A program made the translations under genes and the position numbers. Positions 18,900-27,039 of a DNA stretch of 37,582 bases are shown here, one piece after another (position 1 is the stretch's first letter; each line of letters starts with the position of its first letter). The DNA is taken from contig DYQT01000001.1 in assembly GCA_020719165.1 (NCBI GenBank), forward strand, positions 45,781 to 83,362, given 5' to 3'. This DNA comes from Draconibacterium orientale. Its GTDB lineage: Bacteria > Bacteroidota > Bacteroidia > Bacteroidales > FEN-979. The notes under the pieces were generated by a model. The model was not told the origin of the DNA and did not search any database. It saw only the letters and a list, made by a program, of their open reading frames with translations.

Positions 18900-19643
18900 C
18901 TACTCTCCTTTTTCACACATTAAAAAAATGCTTGAACACAGATCAGGGTATTGCTGCCCCAATTGATAACAACCCTCCAAATACTCTGGTGAAATAATAT
19001 CTGTGTTCAACAATTTATCCCACTGGAAATTTGCCAAAGCTTTAAAGAATATTCCCGACCTGTGAATTACCCTGAGGCCAGCAAGTCGCGCATCTCTTTC
19101 AAGCGTGTCAAAGGTATATGTAATCCGATGCCCATGTGCAGCTTCTGCAGGAGTTACTGCCGCATTTTGACTAATCAAGCCCATCTTGACGGCTATTTGC
19201 CGGGAAGGGGCATTGGCATTTGGGCAAACAAGGAAAAACCTGCCATTGTCGGATAACCATTCATCATTGATTCTTTTCAATATTTGAACAGGGTTGTCGA
19301 TGTGCTCCAACACATGGGTTAGAACGATGTTATCATATTTCGTTGGGAGCGCAACAGTTTCAAAAAGTGAATTGACAAATTTGACATTTTCACCAAATTC
19401 CTTTGCCGCTATTTCAATGGCCTGGTCGGATGCCTCAACACAGGTAATATCTTTGAAAAATGGAAGAAGTCTCCTGGTAAAATGACCTCTGAAACTCCCT
19501 AATTCTAAAATATTGCCAGCGTTAAAAAAGGGGAGAAAGGATTTTAACATAAATGGATGCATCACATCAAAATCAAAGCTATAGCCATATTTATGGTCAG
19601 CAGTATCTTGTAATTCTTCGTTGTAGTTTCTCTTGTTAATCAT
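18900..19643 (-). CDS. Class I SAM-dependent methyltransferase
   Basis: 'NILELGSFRGHFTRRLLPFFKDITCVEASDQAIEIA...YDNIVLTHVLEHIDNPVQILKRI'. Confidence 0.88.
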   Translation of the reverse strand: MINKRNYNEELQDTADHKYGYSFDFDVMHPFMLKSFLPFFNAGNILELGSFRGHFTRRLLPFFKDITCVEASDQAIEIAAKEFGENVKFVNSLFETVALPTKYDNIVLTHVLEHIDNPVQILKRINDEWLSDNGRFFLVCPNANAPSRQIAVKMGLISQNAAVTPAEAAHGHRITYTFDTLERDARLAGLRVIHRSGIFFKALANFQWDKLLNTDIISPEYLEGCYQLGQQYPDLCSSIFLMCEKGE

Positions 19644-19690
19644 TGTTCCGGTATTTTTATAATTGAATGTACTTTAAAGCCTGAAATTCA

Positions 19691-20155
19691 TTATTCATTG
19701 AGCGTTGCAAGTTCAATCTTCATAATCAATGTTTTTTCTCTCTTTTCATCAATTGAAAATCCGTATTTTTCATACAGTTTTATGGCAGGGCTGTTTGTGC
19801 TGTTTACCTCCAGCAATACCCGGGAAAAATTGTTTTGAACTGCATGTTTAAAACACATGGTTAATAATTGCGAAGCAATTCCCAGGCCTAAGAACTCACT
19901 GATTACACTAACATTGGTAATAAACACAACATGATTCTGAAAATCATTGAGATAAGCTGCTACCAAACCGATAAGCCTGTTGTTTGCCCATGCTTCAAAG
20001 GTGGTTGATTTCTGGAATATTTTTTTTGAATATTCTTTGATGTCAACGGTTTCAGCCAAATTCGGAATAAAGCTGCTGCTACATTCAAACAGGTGCTGGC
20101 AGATATCATCCTCTGAAGCAATTTTGGTTTCAAATTTGATTTTCTTGTCACTCAT
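19691..20155 (-). CDS. GNAT family N-acetyltransferase
   Basis: 'VFITNVSVISEFLGLGIASQLLTMCFKHAVQNNFSRVLLEVNSTNSPAIKLYEKYGFSID' is the GNAT acetyl-CoA-binding signature. Confidence 0.9.
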   Translation of the reverse strand: MSDKKIKFETKIASEDDICQHLFECSSSFIPNLAETVDIKEYSKKIFQKSTTFEAWANNRLIGLVAAYLNDFQNHVVFITNVSVISEFLGLGIASQLLTMCFKHAVQNNFSRVLLEVNSTNSPAIKLYEKYGFSIDEKREKTLIMKIELATLNE

Positions 20156-20178
20156 ATCACCTTCTAAAAGAAAAAATA

Positions 20179-21135
20179 CTATTGGTCATCCCACACTGCC
20201 AGCCCAAACCCGAAACGGCCAAACTCATTTCCGTTATAGAGCATAAACAACTTATCGTCACAATGAAAAACATGAGGGTAGCAAAGCATATCTGAATCCC
20301 AGTTATCGTTCGAAACTTCAATTCCGGTATTTTTATCGTCTCTGATCCAATGGATCAGGTCGTTGGAATATGCATAGCCAATTCGGTAGGCATTATTCCT
20401 GTTTTTCCGGAAGCCTGCAGCTTGTCTGAAGCAAAAATACATATGGTATTTCCCATTGTGACGGATTACAGTCGGGAGTGCCTGGCATTCATCCGCATCA
20501 AGGCTGTCGGCAATGATCTGCCGGCCGGTTTTATGCCATGAAACACCATTTTCGGAGGTTGCATGGCCGATTTTATATACACGCTGGGGGAAAGCCTCAT
20601 CGGGATGGTCGATCCATCTGAGGCCATAAATGTACCACATATGGTAGGTGGGGCCATATTTCATAACAAACGGATCACCAACCAGAAATGGTTCATTTAC
20701 AGAGGAGGTTAAAACCGGACCATCGCCAATTCTTTTAAAGGTTTGTCCATTGTCGCTGCTAATTGCCAGTCCGATGGAGGTCTCGACAGAAACAGAAACC
20801 CTTCTGCTCCACCCACCGATGTATCCAAGAATTCTGTCATTATCCCGGTAAATATTTAATGGAAAAATGCCATGTTCATCATAACAGCCTAAGGCTCCTA
20901 ATTCAATTACCGTATCGGTAGAGACACCAAGGACTTTTTGAAATCCTTTATCCATGTCGACAAATGATATGTGGCTGAGATATTTTCCCGACTTGTCTTT
21001 TTGACGGGTTGAAAAATAAATTCTAACAAAATCATCGAACATGAGTGTTTGAGGTGACTGAGCAAATTCCACACAACCATTTGATAATTTGTGGTTTGTC
21101 GGGTCAAATATTTTTCCTAATTTCCTCCATGCCAT
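20179..21135 (-). CDS. Five-bladed beta-propeller glycosidase-like protein (GH43/GH130-type superfamily), apparently cytosolic
   Basis: 'DHPDEAFPQRVYKIGHATSENGVSWHKTG...ECQALPTVIRHNGKYHMYFCFR...YRIGYAYSNDLIHWIRDD': propeller-type repeats. No signal peptide. Confidence 0.65.
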   Translation of the reverse strand: MAWRKLGKIFDPTNHKLSNGCVEFAQSPQTLMFDDFVRIYFSTRQKDKSGKYLSHISFVDMDKGFQKVLGVSTDTVIELGALGCYDEHGIFPLNIYRDNDRILGYIGGWSRRVSVSVETSIGLAISSDNGQTFKRIGDGPVLTSSVNEPFLVGDPFVMKYGPTYHMWYIYGLRWIDHPDEAFPQRVYKIGHATSENGVSWHKTGRQIIADSLDADECQALPTVIRHNGKYHMYFCFRQAAGFRKNRNNAYRIGYAYSNDLIHWIRDDKNTGIEVSNDNWDSDMLCYPHVFHCDDKLFMLYNGNEFGRFGFGLAVWDDQ

Positions 21136-21155
21136 AATCCAGTCTCCTTCGATTA

Positions 21156-22115
21156 TTAAAATTCACCCTCTAAACGGGCCAAGCCAAATCCACATCTGCC
21201 CACCTCGTTGCCCAGGTAAAGCATGTAAATATTGCCGTCAAGTTCAAAAACATGGGGATAAGCAATCATCTCAGAATCCCAACCTTCGTCAGAGACATTG
21301 ATTCCAGCTTTTGAATCATCTCTGACCCAGTTGGTCAAATCGGCAGATGATGCATATCCGATGCGATACCCATTCTCTTTTCCTCTGAAATTCAAACTAT
21401 AGCGATAGCAAAAAAACATATGATACATCCCGTTCTGGAAAAACACATCCGGGCTTGCCTGGGCCTCATTTTCTTCAACTCTGGATTCAATGAGGTTCTT
21501 TTCCAACTTGGTCCAGTTGGCTCCATCATCTGAATATGCCATTCTGATTTTATATACCGGTTCAGGATGTCCGTCGTTGGCAACCCATTTCTGGCCAGCT
21601 ATATAAAATAAATACCACCGATCGTTGAATTTCCTGATTTTAGGTCCGCTTAAAATAAAAGGTTCGTTCACGGAATAGGACAAAACAGGTCCTTTTCCTG
21701 CTTTGGTGAATGTGACTCCATTATCGTGGCTTATTGCAAGCCCGATGGCAACATTAAACGGAACAGATTCACACCTGGTCCATCCTCCGTAATAGGCTAA
21801 CACATCATTCCCATTCCGAATCACTGATGTTGGATATATACCGAATTCATCGAAAGTTCCGGGTTCGCCCAACTTTAAGATGGGGTTCGCCGCAATATCT
21901 TTTATTTCGAATAAATTTTGTCTGTTTAAATCAACATAGGCCGTATTGCTGACATATTGCCCATTGCCATCCCGTGGTGGCCGGCATGAGAAATAGACCC
22001 GGACAAATTCATCAAAAATTAACACAGCGGGAGCCTGTGCAAATTCCTGCATCCAGCTTACATTCTTTACCTCTGTTGGATTAAAAACCCTTCCAAGTTT
22101 TTTCCATTTAAACAT
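21156..22115 (-). CDS. Five-bladed beta-propeller glycosidase-like protein, paralog of the adjacent 20179..21135 product
   Basis: Clear residue-by-residue similarity to the neighbour: 'WRKLGKIFDPT'/'WKKLGRVFNPT', 'SVNEPFLV'/'SVNEPFIL', 'KYHMYFCFR'/'MYHMFFCYR', 'YRIGYAYSNDLIHWIRDD'/'YRIGYASSADLTNWVRDD'. Confidence 0.65.
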   Translation of the reverse strand: MFKWKKLGRVFNPTEVKNVSWMQEFAQAPAVLIFDEFVRVYFSCRPPRDGNGQYVSNTAYVDLNRQNLFEIKDIAANPILKLGEPGTFDEFGIYPTSVIRNGNDVLAYYGGWTRCESVPFNVAIGLAISHDNGVTFTKAGKGPVLSYSVNEPFILSGPKIRKFNDRWYLFYIAGQKWVANDGHPEPVYKIRMAYSDDGANWTKLEKNLIESRVEENEAQASPDVFFQNGMYHMFFCYRYSLNFRGKENGYRIGYASSADLTNWVRDDSKAGINVSDEGWDSEMIAYPHVFELDGNIYMLYLGNEVGRCGFGLARLEGEF

Positions 22116-22148
22116 GTTGCAGTTGTATTTGCATGAATTAAGATCTAT

Positions 22149-23348
22149 TTAAACCACATTTACAAAAATATAATTGGTCATTCTGTCAAGATAATAAATC
22201 ATCTCATCCTGGCTAGAGAACCTGAGGATAAATGTACCGAGAGTGTTATTGGATCCATTGAATTTATTCACTTTGTCGCCTGGTTTGATCAGAATATTCT
22301 GTTGAATTATTTTTGGTTTAATTTCATCCGTAATCGTGATACTCCCCACAATGCCATCCCTTTTAGCATGAAGGATATAGGAGGAATAAAACCCTTCGGT
22401 TTCAACCATTTTCAAATCCGAACAGTCTTTCCCAACTGCACTATCCACGGAATATGCAATCAGATCAACCCCTGTAGAGAGTTTTATTACTTCCGGTATC
22501 AGATTTCCGCCGCTTCTCGGTCCAATTTCAAGAATATAAATGTTTGCGTTTTTATCGGTCAGGTATTCAATATTCAGCCCTCCCAGTTTCATATTTAATT
22601 TTGTGAGGATTGATTCAATGATGTCATGCGCCTTTTGCTGAACAGGTTTTTCCTGAATATAGGGAAAGCTAATGCCCATCGGGACATAAGGGTTGCATTC
22701 GATATCGTTGTGCTGATTACCGAAGCACCGGAATGCAAGTTTTCCCTGCCAAACAAAGCCATCGCCATCCATCTCATAAATTGCCTTTTCAATAAAATCT
22801 TCAATGACAACAATTTTTGCCAGAGAAAATGACATCGCATCGTTAAATGATTTTTCAAAATCGACAATGGTGAAATGCTTTGTGACACCTTTGGAACCCG
22901 ATGAGTCGGCCGGTTTAACAATGATTGGATTACACTGAAGCCTTTCGACGGCAAATTGCTGTGCTTCATCCACATTGATAAAAGAGGCAGATACCGGCAC
23001 CAAAAACCCATTATCTTTTAAGAATGTTCGGAACAGGTCTTTTCGTTGGAGGATTTTAACCGATTCATAGGGGTTCCCCGGGAGTGACAATTTTTCGGCA
23101 ACATAGGCGGCTGCAGGCGCTCCGGGATCGGAAGCATAAGAGACAATCCCATCGATTTTTAGCTTTTCTGCAAGTTGCAAAACCTTCTTTTCATCCGTAG
23201 TGCTCACATTGTAGTACTCATCGGAATACTTATGGCCGGGATTATCGGGAAGGTAATCGGCTGTAATCACATGATATCCTGCACTTTTTGCATATTTTAT
23301 AGCAGGAATCTGAAAATGGCTGCCCCCAAGCATGAGAATTTTTTTCAT
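22149..23348 (-). CDS. ATP-grasp domain-containing protein (carboxylate-amine/thiol ligase-like)
   Basis: 'KKILMLGGSHFQIPAIKYAKSAGYHVITADYLPDNPG...NPIIVKPADSSGSKGVTKHF...VIEDFIEKAIYEMDGDGFV...YILEIGPRSGGNLIPE'. Confidence 0.9.
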   Translation of the reverse strand: MKKILMLGGSHFQIPAIKYAKSAGYHVITADYLPDNPGHKYSDEYYNVSTTDEKKVLQLAEKLKIDGIVSYASDPGAPAAAYVAEKLSLPGNPYESVKILQRKDLFRTFLKDNGFLVPVSASFINVDEAQQFAVERLQCNPIIVKPADSSGSKGVTKHFTIVDFEKSFNDAMSFSLAKIVVIEDFIEKAIYEMDGDGFVWQGKLAFRCFGNQHNDIECNPYVPMGISFPYIQEKPVQQKAHDIIESILTKLNMKLGGLNIEYLTDKNANIYILEIGPRSGGNLIPEVIKLSTGVDLIAYSVDSAVGKDCSDLKMVETEGFYSSYILHAKRDGIVGSITITDEIKPKIIQQNILIKPGDKVNKFNGSNNTLGTFILRFSSQDEMIYYLDRMTNYIFVNVV

Positions 23349-23352
23349 CGAA

Positions 23353-24477
23353 TTATTTTCCTGCGGATTTTATTAATTCACAAATTCTTGACACATCGGA
23401 AAGTTCCAGATCGGGGTATATGGGCAGACAAAAAACCTGTTTCGTTTTGAGTTCAGCCACAGGTAAATTAGCCGGATTTGAAGAGGCCAACCCCTTATAA
23501 GTCGGGAATTGGCTAATCAGCGGATAGAAATAACGGCGGCCAAATAATTGATGACTCTTGAGTAAATCATTTAATTCATCCCGGCTAATGCCAAAGTTTT
23601 TTTCGTCAATGAAAACAGGAAAATAAGGATAGTTGTGTTTAACCCCGGGTATTTCATTCTGACAGCTAAGACCCTTAACATCAGCAAGCGATTCTTTATA
23701 CAATTCACAAATTATTTTTCGTTTGGCAATGGCTTGTTCAACATATTTTAACTGCAGAAGTCCAAAGGCAGCTTGTACTTCATTCATTTTAGCATTTATA
23801 CCGGGCGCCACAACTCTTAATTCCCCATCATATCCGAAATTTTTAAGAAAGTCGATGCGTGTTTTTGTTTTCTCATCATGGCAAATGATAGCGCCTCCTT
23901 CGATGGTATTAAAAACCTTTGTAGCATGAAAACTCAGCACAGAGAGATCGCCAAAATTCAACACTGAATTATCGTTGATCTGAACTCCGAAAGCATGGCA
24001 GGCATCATAAATCACCTTTAGCCCATAAGCATCGGCAATTTTTTGGATTTTATCAACCTGGCAGGGATTGCCATATACATGTACCGGCATGATGGCGGTA
24101 GTTTGAGGCGTGATAGCAGCCTCAATTTTTTCGGCATCCAGATTGCAAAAATCAGGTTCGACATCGACAAAAACCGGTTTAATTCCATTCCACCACAAGG
24201 CATGTGTGGTAGCAACAAAACTGAATGGCGTGGTTATCACTTCACCGGTAATTTTTAAAGTTTGTAAAGCTGTTATTAAGGCAAGTGTTCCATTGGAAAA
24301 TAGAGAGATATACTTTACTCCTAAAAAATCGGCAAGCGCTTGTTCAAATTCCTTATGAAAGGGGCCACTATTCGTAAGTATTTTATTATCCCAAATTTGT
24401 TTCAGCAATTCAGTAAATTCATCAAGGGGGGGCAAGAAAGGCTGGGTTACGAATATTGGTTTCATGGACAGTTTCAT
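23353..24477 (-). CDS. DegT/DnrJ/EryC1/StrS family aminotransferase
   Basis: 'FSNGTLALITALQTLKITGEVITTPFSFVATTHALWWNGIKPVFVDVEPDFCNLD...LSVLSFHATKVFNTIEGGAIICHD...GINAKMNEVQAAFGLLQL' includes the PLP-lysine motif. Confidence 0.93.
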   Translation of the reverse strand: MKLSMKPIFVTQPFLPPLDEFTELLKQIWDNKILTNSGPFHKEFEQALADFLGVKYISLFSNGTLALITALQTLKITGEVITTPFSFVATTHALWWNGIKPVFVDVEPDFCNLDAEKIEAAITPQTTAIMPVHVYGNPCQVDKIQKIADAYGLKVIYDACHAFGVQINDNSVLNFGDLSVLSFHATKVFNTIEGGAIICHDEKTKTRIDFLKNFGYDGELRVVAPGINAKMNEVQAAFGLLQLKYVEQAIAKRKIICELYKESLADVKGLSCQNEIPGVKHNYPYFPVFIDEKNFGISRDELNDLLKSHQLFGRRYFYPLISQFPTYKGLASSNPANLPVAELKTKQVFCLPIYPDLELSDVSRICELIKSAGK

Positions 24478-24493
24478 TTATCTATTTAACAGG

Positions 24494-24501
24494 CAAAAAT
24501 A
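24494..24501 (-). promoter_or_regulatory. Candidate -7 element (TATTTTTG on minus strand) for the DegT gene
   Basis: Minus-strand TANNTTTG match about 16 nt upstream of the start at 24477. No clear -33 element. Confidence 0.35.
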
Positions 24502-24659
24502 TTGATTAATTTCTATCTTTGAAAAAAAATCACCATATGCCTCTATTTGAGCGATTTGCGATTAGGCATCTTGCCACAAAACTGTTAACAATAGCATATC
24601 AATCAATGAGTTTATTGCGGAATGTGTCGCGGAATATAGAAATTTAAGCTAAAAGCCCT

Positions 24660-26435
24660 TCACTTTGCCTCAACCTCGGCCGGATTTCCACCGTACTTGA
24701 TAAACTGGGACGCAAAATAGGTTGCAGAATCATGGAGATTGGTGTTGCCGGCATAATAGATTGTAAGGTTCTTATAGGCACTTACGATGGTGGGATCAAT
24801 GGTTAAAACCCGGCGCCAAAGGGCAACGGCCTTGTGATTATTTCCACTTTTGACAGAAAAGAGCGCAAGGTTCATCATGGCGAGCGTATTGTTCGGATCA
24901 TATTTCAATGCAACCTCAATCCGTTCGGAGGCTTTGTCATAATTCCCTGATTTTGAAAGCTCAATGGCAGATTCGATGCAGAGGTTGATGAAATTTTTTA
25001 TCACATCAGGCTTTGTCTCCCCCAATTCAATGGCTTTGGTAAAATAGGTAAATGCACTTTCGAAGTTCTTCTTTTGCATCAGTTCGATCATGCCCAGGTT
25101 GTAATAAAAGGTTCCATATTCTTTTAACTGTACCGCCTCCTTCAAATGTTCCTCAAACTTCACAAAATCCTGCTGTTTGAAATAATACCTGCCATAAAAA
25201 TGATGAAACCATGCGCGGTCGGGAGAAACTTTCAGCACTGATCCCCAAAAAGCTTCCCCATTTTTATATTTCCGTTCCTGCAAAAGGGTGAAAACCGAAA
25301 AAATGATCAGTACTGCCGCGCAGATGATCTGAATTTGTTTCTTCCTCAGATCGGCCCATGCCTCGGGGAGTATGGCAAGCAGTAAAAAAAGTAGTCCGAT
25401 TGAAGGCATACAAGCCCTGTGTTCGAGGTAATTATAGCTGTCGTTTGCGTTGAATAAAACGATAAACATATTGGGAACTGCAAAAGCCATGAACCAAATG
25501 ATCCCCAGCAGGATCGCAGGAACATTTTTTTGTTTTATCAGAACGATTGCCAGGATTAACAAGAGGCCGATTACCAGCCCGGAAACCGTGTAAAAGGTGG
25601 AAAAAACGGGCATTATCGCGAGGTCGAACGGCAGGAAAAACCTGGCGACAATCTCAGGAAGAAACGGAAGGTTTTTCATTATGGCGACCACACCCTGCTC
25701 GTCGCCCTGAAGCTCTCCGATAGCGCCTTTTCGTAAAAAAAACCAAAGGACGATCAAAGATAACCAGCTGAGATACAGGATGATTTTTTGCCGATCAACA
25801 ACTCGTTGCTTGTTAATTACCAGATAGAAAAGGAACAGGAATGGCAAGGCAATGGCCGATTCTTTTGAGAAGAAGGCCCCGGCAAAAAAAAGCAAATGCA
25901 GGAGGAAATATCTCCAGGAATGGCTGCGGTTATACTCGATAAAGCATGCGAATGAGAGTAATCCGAAAAGGGTGATGAGCAGGTCGTTCAGTGCAGGTAT
26001 CCAGAACACAGCGTTGGCAATGAGGGGGTGCAAAGAAAAGAGGAGCGCCCCTATCAGGGATTTTGATTTACTAAAGCCGAGCAAACCCAACAACCACAGC
26101 AAGCTCAGTGCAATGAAGCAATGCAGGATAACACTGATCAGGTGATAGGCAACAGGGGATGTTCCTCCCATCTGTGCGCCGATCATCAGCACGACATTGA
26201 GCATGGGGCGATAGTATGGAACCGAATGCTGGAGGAAAACATCGGTGGTAAAAAGAGTTCCAAAATTAGACGGATCGCTCAGCTTTGACTGATTTTCAAG
26301 GACCAGAACATCGTCATCAAAAAAAACAAAACCAAGGTTCAGGGAAGTGAGGTAGAGGGATAAGGTGACAATGAACACAATTATCCCGGAATAGGAAAAA
26401 AAACGGTCGAAAGGATCCGGTTTAACTTTTTTCAC
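24660..26435 (-). CDS. Polytopic TPR membrane protein (TMTC/GT-C-like), paralog of 8687..10468
   Basis: 'LGFVFFDDDVLVLENQSKLSDPSNFGTLF...PYYRPMLNVVLMIGAQ...HPLIANAVFWIPALNDLLITLFG' aligns by eye with the other copy; 591 versus 593 aa. Confidence 0.8.
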   Translation of the reverse strand: MKKVKPDPFDRFFSYSGIIVFIVTLSLYLTSLNLGFVFFDDDVLVLENQSKLSDPSNFGTLFTTDVFLQHSVPYYRPMLNVVLMIGAQMGGTSPVAYHLISVILHCFIALSLLWLLGLLGFSKSKSLIGALLFSLHPLIANAVFWIPALNDLLITLFGLLSFACFIEYNRSHSWRYFLLHLLFFAGAFFSKESAIALPFLFLFYLVINKQRVVDRQKIILYLSWLSLIVLWFFLRKGAIGELQGDEQGVVAIMKNLPFLPEIVARFFLPFDLAIMPVFSTFYTVSGLVIGLLLILAIVLIKQKNVPAILLGIIWFMAFAVPNMFIVLFNANDSYNYLEHRACMPSIGLLFLLLAILPEAWADLRKKQIQIICAAVLIIFSVFTLLQERKYKNGEAFWGSVLKVSPDRAWFHHFYGRYYFKQQDFVKFEEHLKEAVQLKEYGTFYYNLGMIELMQKKNFESAFTYFTKAIELGETKPDVIKNFINLCIESAIELSKSGNYDKASERIEVALKYDPNNTLAMMNLALFSVKSGNNHKAVALWRRVLTIDPTIVSAYKNLTIYYAGNTNLHDSATYFASQFIKYGGNPAEVEAK

Positions 26436-26482
26436 AATTATCTACTTTTATTACATGTGTCTTCCCCGGAAATCGGATCATG

Positions 26483-26938
26483 TTAATTCTCTTTGAGGAT
26501 ATAATCATCATACTCGACCTCGAAAGCAAGTTTGTGCTTCGACTCCTCCTGGGCCAGGTTTAAAAACAAGGTTTTTACCTCAGGATTTTCAGCATTTTCT
26601 GCAAGTTTTGTGTACATGCGAAAGGCTGCTTTTTCTTTTTTCATGGCAAGAATCAGCGCATCCTGATATGACATACTTGCCGATGGTTTTACGTCAACAA
26701 GGTATTCAGCAATTTTAAGGTCCTTCACTTTTGCATCCGTCAAGATGAAGCTGCCTTGTTCTCTGATGGATAAAAGATTGGCTTTATGCCGCATCTCCTC
26801 TTCAGCATACTCTTCGAATGTTTTTTTTATTTGCTTGTTTTTTGACTGTGCAGCGAGTTGCAGATAAAAGTCAACGGCTGCCTGTTCTTCCCCGATTGCA
26901 AAATCGAGAATTTCTGTTATGTTGGCGAACTCCTTCAT
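26483..26938 (-). CDS. Ferritin-like / rubrerythrin-type di-iron protein (no rubredoxin domain)
   Basis: Two helical-pair halves ending 'EEYAEEEMRHKANL' and 'NLAQEESKHKLAFE', with 'GEEQAAVDFY' and 'KKEKAAFRMY': E...ExxH ligand layout. Confidence 0.85.
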   Translation of the reverse strand: MKEFANITEILDFAIGEEQAAVDFYLQLAAQSKNKQIKKTFEEYAEEEMRHKANLLSIREQGSFILTDAKVKDLKIAEYLVDVKPSASMSYQDALILAMKKEKAAFRMYTKLAENAENPEVKTLFLNLAQEESKHKLAFEVEYDDYILKEN

Positions 26939-26942
26939 TTCA

Positions 26943-26977
26943 ATTATGATTTACGATTTATGATTTACGATTTAAGG
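26943..26977. repeat. Heptad microsatellite of ATTTACG/ATTTATG units
   Basis: attATG-ATTTACG-ATTTATG-ATTTACG-ATTTaag. The same repeat family recurs at 32627..32658. Confidence 0.8.
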
Positions 26978-27039
26978 TTTTCCTTTCCCCGTTCCTGCTG
27001 TTCAGGGAGAGGGGAAGGAATGATTTGGGATATAAATAA

